Assembly: GCA_945879115.1 (NCBI GenBank)
Contig: CAMDUR010000015.1
Location: 1-45,443, forward strand
DNA length: 45,443 nt
Direction of reading: 5' to 3'
Source: Polynucleobacter meluiroseus
GTDB lineage: Bacteria; Pseudomonadota; Gammaproteobacteria; Burkholderiales; Burkholderiaceae
In this document: positions 9,508 to 17,125 of the stretch, in pieces
Numbering within the stretch: position 1 is the stretch's first letter
Layout: the number at the start of each line of letters is the position of its first letter
Translations under genes and position numbers: made by a program
Notes under the pieces: model-generated
Databases searched by the model: none
The model's input: the letters and a program-made list of their open reading frames with translations, nothing else
What the model was told of the DNA's origin: nothing

Positions 9508-10596
9508 TTATATAGGTTTAGGCCGCTTTAAACCCTTGATCATTGATAGGGCTGCCCCAATTGGCCAAATCCAAGCAAGCCATGCCATTAAATGGTTGAA
9601 ATGGATCAAGCGTCCATGCCGCCATTCTTGAATAGTGGCTGTGTAATATGGGTTTTTAGGAAAAATATTAAGCAAGATAATCATTCCTACCAAACTTAAA
9701 ACAGCAACTAAATATAACCATTGAACTCTTAATTGTAAGCACACCATCAAAATCAAGCTTGAAAAAATCATCCCCCAAAGTGCTGAAGGCGTTAACCATA
9801 AGAAACTTTTATTAATTCCAAATTGCATTCCAGAAAACAATGCCTTTAAGGCGATTGTAAAAATTAATAGCGTTAATAAAATTCTTACTTTTGGCGCTTT
9901 TGAACGCATAGTGAGAGCTAAGGCACAACCGGCAGCAAGCCAAGCTAACATCGTTGTAGCAATTTCTAAGCCCGCAAAATTGAAAGTGCCCTTCCAAATA
10001 GATTGGTTAATAACTAATGCTCCCCAATCACCCATCGCTAACCAAGCAGATTGAGGGTAAATCTGAGCAAATGGAAAGGCTAACAACAAAATGATCCCAC
10101 TAGTTCTTAAACCAAACCACTCAATTCGACGATGCTGAAATCCACTACCGGAAAGCCACTTTGGATCCAATGGTATCGCCAATAGCGCTCCCAAAGTAGC
10201 ACCTCCCATATTGGCCCACCAGTCTATATTACTTGGGATACGCGTTGTTAACCAGGTTTGTAAAGACTCTAAAGATCCCGAAAGAATACCCCCTAACAAA
10301 AGCGCAAAAACCAGAGCTTTGTAGGCCTTTAAACGCGGATAAACTGCAAAAACAGTTAAAAATCCCAAAGGAAGATAGCCTAGGATATTTGTAAACACAT
10401 CAAAAGAAGTGATGTACCTAGGAATCGGGGCATCCACCCAATCTAATGCTCCCGAACCGACCCCAAAATTAAAATTAAATGGGTAAAGGCTGGCATAAAT
10501 AATTAACAACATATAGACCAGCAAGGCTATCCTAGCGGTTGGCATTGGTAAATCCGGCCAAGACAGTCGTTGCGGTCGTTGAAAATTATCAGACAT
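9508..10596 (-). CDS. VanZ-family membrane protein
   Basis: Polytopic inner-membrane protein, 362 residues, about nine hydrophobic segments. The VanZ-like part lies at roughly residues 20-150, with SLYPFNF, FDVFTNILGYLPLGFLTVF and a SNIDWWANMGGATLGALLAI segment typical of the family. The C-terminal half is additional membrane sequence with no recognised domain. Function of this betaproteobacterial type is unknown; VanZ of enterococci affects teicoplanin resistance, which should not be transferred here. It heads the run leading to lipA and is divergent from birA, with only 26 bases between start codons. Confidence 0.85.
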   Translation of the reverse strand: MSDNFQRPQRLSWPDLPMPTARIALLVYMLLIIYASLYPFNFNFGVGSGALDWVDAPIPRYITSFDVFTNILGYLPLGFLTVFAVYPRLKAYKALVFALLLGGILSGSLESLQTWLTTRIPSNIDWWANMGGATLGALLAIPLDPKWLSGSGFQHRRIEWFGLRTSGIILLLAFPFAQIYPQSAWLAMGDWGALVINQSIWKGTFNFAGLEIATTMLAWLAAGCALALTMRSKAPKVRILLTLLIFTIALKALFSGMQFGINKSFLWLTPSALWGMIFSSLILMVCLQLRVQWLYLVAVLSLVGMIILLNIFPKNPYYTATIQEWRHGRLIHFNHLMAWLAWIWPIGAALSMIKGLKRPKPI

Positions 10597-10622
10597 GTGT
10601 ACATAGTACCTACAATATTGAA

Positions 10623-11405
10623 ATGGCTATAAATTGGATTCTTGAACGAGTTGAAGAGAGCACTTCTACCAACGAAGACTTAATGTCTCGTTGGAGGACC
10701 AATAAGCTTTGGGATCCTATTGCTCGTTTAGCTCAAAAACAAACTGCTGGCAAAGGCAGAATGGGAAGGTCTTGGATCAGCTATCCCAATCGAACATTAA
10801 CTTTCTCAATAGCTTACCCATTTAAAAAATCCATTCAAGAGCTATCTGGATTAAGTTTAGCGATTGGGTTGGCTGTTATTAATGGTATTAGTAATGCAAC
10901 CCATATTCCACTAGAAGAACTCCATCACAAAGGCTTGGGGCTCAAGTGGCCCAATGATGTTTTACTAAAAAATAATAAGCTTGCAGGCGTTCTAATTGAA
11001 GGTGGCCAATTAAAGCCAGGAGATCCCACTTGGCTTATTATTGGAGTGGGCATTAATTTAAGTAAGAGTCTTGATCTCGAACATCAAATCGGGGGAAAAG
11101 TATCCTGTTTAGATGATATTGTGGCCTCTCAAGTATTGAGTTCCGACATCATTTGGTTAGAAATACTAAAAGAATTAGGATTGGTTATTGAAGAGTTTGA
11201 AAAATCATCTTTTCAAGCATTTCAAAACCTATGGAATCACTGGGATACTTATCAAGACAAAGTATGTCAAATACGCCAAGAAGATACGCTCCTACTAGAG
11301 GGTATTGAAAAAGGTGTTGATAAGAATGGCGTTCTATTAATTGAAACTTCAGCAGGCCTTAAAAAAGTCATTAGTGGAGATGTATCTCTTAGGGTAATTT
11401 CATGA
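10623..11405 (+). CDS. birA: Biotin--[acetyl-CoA-carboxylase] ligase, monofunctional
   Basis: Attaches biotin to the carrier protein of acetyl-CoA carboxylase. 260 residues from the ATG at 10623; the open frame reaches back to 10539, but that extension lies inside the divergent VanZ gene and is not family-like. Motifs: STNEDLMSRW, QTAGKGRMGRSWISYPNRTLTFS (biotinyl-AMP loop, usually GRGRRGR), LKWPNDVLLKNNKLAGVLIEG and VGIGIN-like GVGINL. There is no N-terminal winged helix, so this is a group I ligase that should not repress biotin genes. The coaX start overlaps its stop by four bases. Confidence 0.93.
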   Translation: MAINWILERVEESTSTNEDLMSRWRTNKLWDPIARLAQKQTAGKGRMGRSWISYPNRTLTFSIAYPFKKSIQELSGLSLAIGLAVINGISNATHIPLEELHHKGLGLKWPNDVLLKNNKLAGVLIEGGQLKPGDPTWLIIGVGINLSKSLDLEHQIGGKVSCLDDIVASQVLSSDIIWLEILKELGLVIEEFEKSSFQAFQNLWNHWDTYQDKVCQIRQEDTLLLEGIEKGVDKNGVLLIETSAGLKKVISGDVSLRVIS

Positions 11406-12190
11406 GTATTTTATTAATTGATATTGGTAATACACTCTTGAAATGGGCTTTAGTTGAAGGTCAAAAAAATATCGGCCAAGTAGCATTTACTTCTCAAGGT
11501 AGTTTTTCTGAGAATCTCTCTTCTTCTATGATTGAGCTATGTTTAAAAAATTCATGGGGGATTGAACAAATCATTTGCTCAAGCGTGATTTCTATAGAAC
11601 AAACAAATTTAGTGCAAACAGCATTTAAAGAAACCTACCCCAATACTCCTTGGAAACAAATGAATGGCTTGGCTTTAATAGAGAAAATTAGTACCTCTTA
11701 TCTTATTCCAGCGCAACTTGGAAGTGATCGAAGAGCCATGATTATTGCTGCTCAAAATCTTTTCCCTCAAAAAAATGCTTTGATTGTGAGCGCTGGTACC
11801 GCTACAACTTTAGACATGATCACCGCCCAAGCACATCACCTAGGTGGCTGGATTTTGCCAGGTATTTCTTTAATGAAGGATTCTCTAATGCATGGGACTG
11901 GTAGGTTGGCTATGGATAGTTCAGTTATTGAAAATGAGTATCCTATTGAAATTGGTATAGATACCCAATCCTCTATAAATCAAGGGGTTTTAGCCAGCCA
12001 ACTCGGAGCAATAGAAATTGCTAAACGCTATGCTGAGAAAAAAAATATTCAATTAGATTTGATTCTCTTGAGTGGTGGTAATGGCAAACAACTCCTTAAT
12101 CATCAAGATCATATTAACCAAAGTATCAAGTCTCATTATGAAGACAACCTAGTACTGAAAGGTTTAATGGTTTGGCACCAAAGTGATTAA
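11402..12190 (+). CDS. coaX: Type III pantothenate kinase
   Basis: First committed step of coenzyme A synthesis, phosphorylating pantothenate. 262 residues with DIGNTLLKWAL (phosphate/Mg site), LGSDRRAMIIAAQNLFP and SAGTATTLDMI, all characteristic of the ASKHA-fold CoaX, which typically needs a monovalent cation. The ATG overlaps the birA stop (ATGA), an arrangement common in Burkholderiales. Confidence 0.95.
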   Translation: MSILLIDIGNTLLKWALVEGQKNIGQVAFTSQGSFSENLSSSMIELCLKNSWGIEQIICSSVISIEQTNLVQTAFKETYPNTPWKQMNGLALIEKISTSYLIPAQLGSDRRAMIIAAQNLFPQKNALIVSAGTATTLDMITAQAHHLGGWILPGISLMKDSLMHGTGRLAMDSSVIENEYPIEIGIDTQSSINQGVLASQLGAIEIAKRYAEKKNIQLDLILLSGGNGKQLLNHQDHINQSIKSHYEDNLVLKGLMVWHQSD

Positions 12191-12196
12191 AAGAAT

Positions 12197-12409
12197 ATGA
12201 ATAAAAAAATTAACTTATTTTTAATTACATTGACAGGTATTGCAACCGTATTGGGCTTATTAATTTTTATCTCACCCATCGAGTCTCAAAAATTAATTAA
12301 TTCTTGGCTTGAAAATAACTTAAGTAACTCAATGATTAGTCCTAATTCAACCTCACCAGATCTTAAGGTCACTGGACCAGCAAGCTCAAGATCTAATTTT
12401 TCTCAATAA
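12197..12409 (+). CDS. Small single-pass membrane protein, unrecognised
   Basis: 70 residues: a basic N-terminus, one hydrophobic helix (about residues 6-26, LFLITLTGIATVLGLLIFIS), then a short Ser/Asn/Pro-rich tail. It starts six bases after coaX, so it is probably co-transcribed, with a poor ribosome site (AAAAGAA). In many Burkholderiales the gene after coaX encodes a longer SPOR-type membrane protein; this could be a shortened counterpart keeping only the anchor, but that is inference. The last 24 bases overlap the 3' end of the convergent rfaE2 gene. It could also be a non-coding extension. Confidence 0.5.
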   Translation: MNKKINLFLITLTGIATVLGLLIFISPIESQKLINSWLENNLSNSMISPNSTSPDLKVTGPASSRSNFSQ

Positions 12410-12889
12410 AGCTGTAGTTGATCGATCATGTATGAATGGAATGGCGTAGGCTTTTCCACTCCAAGATTTGACTAATGCTGTTTCAGCAAGAGCATCAATC
12501 TCATAATCGCCACCCTTGACATAAATATCCGGCTTAATTTTAGCCATTAACTCAACCGGGGTTGGCTCAGTAAATAGCACAACCAAATCTACTGATTCAA
12601 GTGCTGCCAATAATGCCAAACGATCAGACTCAACATTAAGAGGTCGATCATCGCCTTTACCCAAAATTCGAACAGATGCATCTGTATTAACACCAACAAC
12701 CAAGCTTTTACCTAAGCTTTTTGCTTGGGCAAGATAGCTAACATGCCCCCTATGCAATATGTCAAATACTCCATTTGTGAAAACAACAGGTTTAGGTAAA
12801 GCACTTAACTTTTCTTGTAGATTATTTGGCGTGCAAATTTTGTCCTCAAAATTTGGCGCTAGTAATTTTGGTAATTCTGTATTCGTCAT
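12386..12889 (-). CDS. rfaE2: D-glycero-beta-D-manno-heptose 1-phosphate adenylyltransferase
   Basis: Makes ADP-D-glycero-manno-heptose for lipopolysaccharide inner core. The 167-residue product is the stand-alone C-terminal half of E. coli HldE: TNGVFDILHRGHVSYLAQAK contains the nucleotidyltransferase HxGH signature, then VGVNTDASVR and a YVKGGDYEIDALAE segment, ending in RSTTALLRKI (ISTT-like substrate motif). It lies 18 bases after the photolyase gene, so it may be read from the litR message, although its role is housekeeping; an internal promoter is likely. It overlaps the small ORF at 12197 tail to tail. Confidence 0.92.
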   Translation of the reverse strand: MTNTELPKLLAPNFEDKICTPNNLQEKLSALPKPVVFTNGVFDILHRGHVSYLAQAKSLGKSLVVGVNTDASVRILGKGDDRPLNVESDRLALLAALESVDLVVLFTEPTPVELMAKIKPDIYVKGGDYEIDALAETALVKSWSGKAYAIPFIHDRSTTALLRKIRS

Positions 12890-12907
12890 ATCCGAGATAT
12901 TACCTGA

Positions 12908-14434
12908 CTAGATAGCTTCGAGATCATTGAGGATTTTTTTAGCATGTTTGGCAATTAAAACTTGGCCTTCAGCTTCTATCTTTTTAAGATTAACAACCAT
13001 GAGCTTTGTTCGTGGATTTTTTTCAAAAGATGCCTGATGCTTGAGCAAAAAGTTCCAGTAAAGTGTAGTCATAGGACAAGCGTCTTCACCATAACGAACA
13101 TCGCTCTTATAGCTGCATGACTGGCAATAATTACTCATTCTTTTGACATACGCGCCACTTGCAACATAAGGTTTACTTGTAAACCTACCGCCATTGGCAA
13201 ATAGAGCCATTCCTGCCGTGTTGGGTAAAGAAACCCATTCAATGGCATCAACATATACCGCCAAATACCAAGCACTCACCTCTTGCGGCTTTAATTCCGC
13301 TAACAAGGCAAAATTACCAGTAATCATTAATCTCTGAATATGGTGAGCATATCCATGCTCTAACGTTTGACCGATAGCGTCTCTCATACAAGCCATTTTG
13401 GTCTCGCCCGTCCAATACCAACTCGGTAAATTTCGTTGATGGTTGTAGTAGTTATCAGTAGCCATTTTTGGCATATCTAAATAATAAATGCCGCGAATAA
13501 ACTCTCGCCAACCAAGAATCTGTCTAATAAATCCCTCTACAGAGCTTAATAGACTTGGATCTCTCTGCCATTTTTTGAGAGCCGCCTCTACAACTTCTCT
13601 AGGATTAATAAGCTTTAAGTTAAGTGCACAAGATATGATGGAGTGCCAACCAAATGGCGTATTTGTCCACATCGCATCTTGATGCACTCCAAAAAAATCT
13701 AATCTGTGCTCAATAAAGTGCTCTAAAGCTAACAAGGCATTATTTCGTGTAACAGGCCATTTAAAATGCTCTAGACTGCCCGGATGATCTGCATATTCGT
13801 TTTGAACAAACTTAATAACATCTTTAGTCATTGAATCTTGCTCAAACCAAAGTGGTTCAATAATTAAACCAGGTCCTTTTTTTGAATACGGTTTTCTGTT
13901 TTCTTGATCAAAGTTCCAACAGTCGCCTTCAGGCTCACCATTTTTCTGCATCAATACCTGATGCTTTTTTCTCATGTAGCGATAGAAATACTCGAGACGT
14001 AATTCTTTTTTATCACCAGCCCATTCTGCAAACTCTTGTGTTGTACTATAAAAATGAGTGTCTGTCCTCATCTCCAGGCCAATGCTTAACTCATGCGCTA
14101 AATCCATCAGCGTATCTCTTAAACGAACCTCTCCAGGTTCCACGCAAATTAATTGTGTAATTGAGTTTTTTTTAATGTGCCTAGTTAAGACCTCGATAAT
14201 TGACTGCTTCTCTTCCTTGTAATAGGTAAGAGGAAAGCCTTTTTTCTTCAGGCTCTCTGCAAAATGTCTCATTGCAGATAAAAATAAAGCAATTCTAGCT
14301 TTATGTGACAAAACATAATTTGCTTCAGATGATGATTCAATCATGATTATTTCGTCATGATCAAAATTAAACCCGATTAAAGCAGAGCTATCTTCCTGAA
14401 GTTGATCTCCAAGAATTAGAATTAATTTTTTCAA
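12908..14434 (-). CDS. FeS-type cryptochrome/photolyase (PhrB-like, DPRP family)
   Basis: 508 residues, COG3046 deoxyribodipyrimidine photolyase-related family. Known members (Agrobacterium PhrB, Rhodobacter CryB) bind FAD, a [4Fe-4S] cluster and a lumazine antenna, and repair (6-4) lesions or act as light sensors. Cys349, Cys437, Cys440 and Cys453 stand almost exactly where PhrB has its four cluster ligands (350, 438, 441, 454). The N-terminal Rossmann part (LILILGDQL) is the antenna domain; the FAD domain includes FIRQILGWREFIRGIYYLD, ITGNFALLAELKPQEVSAWYL and DAIEWVSLPNTAGMALFANGG. The ATG overlaps the upstream MerR-type gene by four bases, so both are light-operon partners. Repair versus signalling is not decided here. 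Confidence 0.93.
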   Translation of the reverse strand: MKKLILILGDQLQEDSSALIGFNFDHDEIIMIESSSEANYVLSHKARIALFLSAMRHFAESLKKKGFPLTYYKEEKQSIIEVLTRHIKKNSITQLICVEPGEVRLRDTLMDLAHELSIGLEMRTDTHFYSTTQEFAEWAGDKKELRLEYFYRYMRKKHQVLMQKNGEPEGDCWNFDQENRKPYSKKGPGLIIEPLWFEQDSMTKDVIKFVQNEYADHPGSLEHFKWPVTRNNALLALEHFIEHRLDFFGVHQDAMWTNTPFGWHSIISCALNLKLINPREVVEAALKKWQRDPSLLSSVEGFIRQILGWREFIRGIYYLDMPKMATDNYYNHQRNLPSWYWTGETKMACMRDAIGQTLEHGYAHHIQRLMITGNFALLAELKPQEVSAWYLAVYVDAIEWVSLPNTAGMALFANGGRFTSKPYVASGAYVKRMSNYCQSCSYKSDVRYGEDACPMTTLYWNFLLKHQASFEKNPRTKLMVVNLKKIEAEGQVLIAKHAKKILNDLEAI

Positions 14435-15405
14435 CTGATTATTTTATGTTTTTGTTGGGTTCGCCAAGCTTTTACACTCTCAGAGATATCATGAAGTGTA
14501 TTTAAAATTTTTACATCTTCAGGCGGTCTTTTTCTTAGGGCTGAATTATCTCCACCCGCCCAGATCTCAACTTCCGGACCCAATTTTGATTGCAAGTCTT
14601 TCAACCCATCTATTACTTGGTTTTGGTTAATATGTGACGAAAATGATAAGGCAACAATATCTGCTTTATGCGCTCTTACTGCTTGAGTAATTTCTAAAAT
14701 TGGAGTTTGGGTGCCAAGCGAAATACAAACGCAACCATCCATAGCCATAAGCGCTTCAGCCATCAGCAAACCAAGACTATGCTTTTCTTTGGGAAACGTT
14801 GTTAACAGGATCCTTGGTCGAGCCAAGTCTGCATTTTGATCCGCATGACTCGTTGGAACCGAGCTGATAGCAGTTCTTAGCAAATGTTTAATCTGCTCCG
14901 TGAATAAGTGCTCTTCATGGATCTCGATTTTCCCATCCACCCAATATTCACCAATATTTCTTATAAGAGGGGCTGCTATCTCAATAACAAAGCGATCCAA
15001 ACCAATTTTGATCATGGTTGTTGAAAGTTCTAGGCGAAGCGCTTCAGTCTGATGGGATCTAAGTAAATTGACGTATCGCATCATTTCATCTTGTGAGATG
15101 GCAGAGCTCCTGGAGTGATTTTTTTCGTTTTCTAGAATTGGTTTTATATTTAGTTGACGAAGGTCTTCAATGGGGAGCTGGACAACGCCACCTGGGCGAT
15201 GACCTTGATCTAATAAGCGCTTTAAAAGTCTTAATTTTTCAACCTGATCAATAGGATAGGCACGGTCATCATTCACATCTCGTAGGGGCTTTGGAAAGTT
15301 GTAACGTCGCTCCCAAACTCTAAGTGTGTCTTTAGCAATGCCAGTATCTTGCTCTACGGCAGCAATACTCAGCGTGTCATGCAAATCATCAATTATCACG
15401 GTCAT
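14431..15405 (-). CDS. LitR/CarH-type MerR regulator with B12-binding photosensor domain
   Basis: 324-residue transcription factor. Residues 12-80 form a MerR DNA-binding domain (GIAKDTLRVWERRYNFPKP, R48-A-Y, GHRPGGV hinge). Residues about 105-185 are the B12-cap four-helix bundle with Trp155-x9-Glu165-His166, the motif that covers adenosylcobalamin in CarH. Residues about 197-320 are a cobalamin-binding Rossmann domain with Glu207-x-His209-x-x-Gly212, the base-off His ligand. Both motifs being intact points to class I LitR, a dark-state tetrameric repressor released when light cleaves the Co-C bond. It is in an operon with the photolyase and divergent from GPx/folE2, the typical setting for LitR. 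Light sensing is inferred from family. Confidence 0.9.
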   Translation of the reverse strand: MTVIIDDLHDTLSIAAVEQDTGIAKDTLRVWERRYNFPKPLRDVNDDRAYPIDQVEKLRLLKRLLDQGHRPGGVVQLPIEDLRQLNIKPILENEKNHSRSSAISQDEMMRYVNLLRSHQTEALRLELSTTMIKIGLDRFVIEIAAPLIRNIGEYWVDGKIEIHEEHLFTEQIKHLLRTAISSVPTSHADQNADLARPRILLTTFPKEKHSLGLLMAEALMAMDGCVCISLGTQTPILEITQAVRAHKADIVALSFSSHINQNQVIDGLKDLQSKLGPEVEIWAGGDNSALRKRPPEDVKILNTLHDISESVKAWRTQQKHKIIS

Positions 15406-15450
15406 AGTTGAGTCTAACCCCTATCGCCAAGTTAATACTTGGTATCGATA

Positions 15451-15485
15451 AATAAATTTTACTCTGTCCTAGACGTTATTTGCAT
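15451..15485 (-). promoter_or_regulatory. Candidate promoter and operator of the litR-like gene
   Basis: On the minus strand TGCAAA, a 17-base spacer and TAAAAT make a possible sigma-70 promoter about 50 bases before the ATG. The spacer holds GTCTAGG (15474-15468), the same motif as at 15530-15536. A motif inside the -35/-10 spacer fits autoregulation by a MerR-type protein. Confidence 0.4.
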
Positions 15486-15511
15486 TAATCATGAATATTG
15501 CTTAAGATTCG

Positions 15512-15540
15512 TTGAAATGTATTTTTTGCCCTAGACAAAT
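15512..15540 (+). promoter_or_regulatory. Candidate promoter and operator of gpx-folE2
   Basis: TTGAAA (15512-15517), a 17-base spacer and ACAAAT (15535-15540) form a weak promoter candidate upstream of the GPx gene. CCTAGAC at 15530-15536 overlaps the -10 and repeats the motif at 15468-15474, 62 bases away in the same orientation. The -10 match is poor (3 of 6), so another sigma factor is possible. Confidence 0.35.
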
Positions 15541-15563
15541 ACTTTTTTATCAAAGGGTTATTA

Positions 15564-16226
15564 ATGCACAAAAATTGGGTGAGGAGACACCAAGACATGC
15601 AAGTCGTTGATTACCTACACAGACTCCCCCAATTACGAAAAAATAAGTCTTGGTCAGCTTTTTTTCTTACAAGCTTTTTCGTAACGATCGTATTCATGCT
15701 AATGTGGCTTTCGTGGCCAAAGGAATCATCAGCTATGTCGTGTCCTAAATTATTGTCGCAGCAATTTTTACGGCTTCAAGACGAAGTGCCTCAAGATTTA
15801 TGCCAGTACAGCGGCAAAGTTATCCTTGTTGTTAATACAGCAAGCTACTGCGGATTTACTAGTCAATACGATGATCTAGAAAAGATTTATACCAAATATA
15901 AAGATCAAGGCTTTGTTGTCTTGGGCTTTCCTACGAATGATTTTGGTAAACAGGAACCAGGTAACAATAAAGAAATCGCTGAGTTTTGCCATAATACTTA
16001 TGGCGTCAAATTCCCAATGTTTGCCAAAACAACGCTATCAGGTCCAGATTCAAATCCATTATTTAAAAACTTAATTGAGAAAACAGGCACTAAGCCGCGC
16101 TGGAATTTTTATAAATATATCATTGATAGACAGGGTAATCCTGTTGATTCATTTAATAGCATGACATCACCTAGCAACAAGAAAATTACAACTTTGATTG
16201 AAAAGTTACTTAAGGAGAAGCCATAA
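15564..16226 (+). CDS. Membrane-anchored glutathione peroxidase-family protein
   Basis: Thiol peroxidase of the GPx family, 220 residues. The core has peroxidatic Cys96 in NTASYCGFTSQY, Gln130 in FGKQEPG, Trp180 in PRWNFYKYI and a second Cys142 (AEFCHNTYGVKFPMF) placed like the resolving cysteine of thioredoxin-dependent GPx. Residues 1-55 are an extension not found in cytosolic enzymes, with a basic start and one membrane helix (about 30-51), so the catalytic domain is probably periplasmic. AAGGG sits six bases before the ATG, supporting this start. It is first gene of a unit with folE2 (overlap TAATG) and divergent from the LitR-type regulator, suggesting light-induced peroxide defence. Confidence 0.9.
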   Translation: MHKNWVRRHQDMQVVDYLHRLPQLRKNKSWSAFFLTSFFVTIVFMLMWLSWPKESSAMSCPKLLSQQFLRLQDEVPQDLCQYSGKVILVVNTASYCGFTSQYDDLEKIYTKYKDQGFVVLGFPTNDFGKQEPGNNKEIAEFCHNTYGVKFPMFAKTTLSGPDSNPLFKNLIEKTGTKPRWNFYKYIIDRQGNPVDSFNSMTSPSNKKITTLIEKLLKEKP

Positions 16227-17029
16227 TGAACGCCCCAGAAAATATTTGCTTACCTGACGTTCAATCTAGCCTTGATGAACGAAAAATTGTTATTCAAAAA
16301 GTTGGGGTGAAATCGATCAGACATCCTGTAACTTTAAAAACAAAAGGCGGCACTCAGGGTAGCGTAGCGATGATTGACATGACGGTCATGCTTCCAGCTC
16401 ATCTGAAGGGTACTCACATGTCCCGATTTTTAGAAGTTTTACAATCAAATCATGAGCCCATCAGTTTTGATGGCATTCATGATTTACTAAAAAATATGCT
16501 TTTGCGTTTAGATGCAGATGAAGGGCATATTGATATGAGAATGCCACTCTTTATTAATAAAGTTGCTCCGATCTCTAAAGTTGAAAGTCTTCTTGACTAT
16601 GATGTAACTATCAAAGCAAGCTCTGAAAAAGGAGTCGTCCGCTACATACTTGGAGTACAAGTGCCAGTAACAAGTCTTTGCCCCTGTTCAAAGAAAATTT
16701 CCGAATATGGAGCTCATAATCAACGCTCTCATATCATCATCTCTGCAGAGTTAACGAAGGATTTAGCCGTTGAAGATCTAATTAGAATTGCAGAACAAGC
16801 AGCATCTTGTGAGCTTTGGGGACTGCTCAAGCGCCCTGATGAAAAGTATGTCACTGAACGCGCTTATGACAACCCTAAATTTGTAGAGGATTTAGTCAGA
16901 GATATTGCTGTTGCACTTCATCAAGAAAAAAATATTATTGCTTATGAAGTATCTTCAGAAAATTTTGAATCAATTCATAACCATTCTGCATATGCTTGGC
17001 TTGCAATCGATAAAAGATTAACTCAATAA
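16226..17029 (+). CDS. folE2: GTP cyclohydrolase I, FolE2 type
   Basis: Converts GTP to dihydroneopterin triphosphate, the entry to folate and pterins, using a metal-flexible active site instead of the zinc of FolE1. 267 residues with CPCSKKISEYGAHNQRSH (Cys152, Cys154, His164), VAMIDMTVMLPAHLKGTHMSRF and an EQAASCELWGLLKRPDEKYVTE segment. FolE2 is often Zur-regulated, but no Zur-like site is evident here; the start overlaps the GPx stop, so it shares the light/stress promoter. It could supply pterins for folate when zinc enzyme FolE1 is damaged or limited. Confidence 0.95.
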   Translation: MNAPENICLPDVQSSLDERKIVIQKVGVKSIRHPVTLKTKGGTQGSVAMIDMTVMLPAHLKGTHMSRFLEVLQSNHEPISFDGIHDLLKNMLLRLDADEGHIDMRMPLFINKVAPISKVESLLDYDVTIKASSEKGVVRYILGVQVPVTSLCPCSKKISEYGAHNQRSHIIISAELTKDLAVEDLIRIAEQAASCELWGLLKRPDEKYVTERAYDNPKFVEDLVRDIAVALHQEKNIIAYEVSSENFESIHNHSAYAWLAIDKRLTQ

Positions 17030-17125
17030 CCTTTAAATCATAAGACACAAAATTTTGAGTAGTATTTATCTCTATTCCTTATTAATAATCAAGTTTGTCT
17101 TGTGGCTTCCTTACACGGCTCCTAA

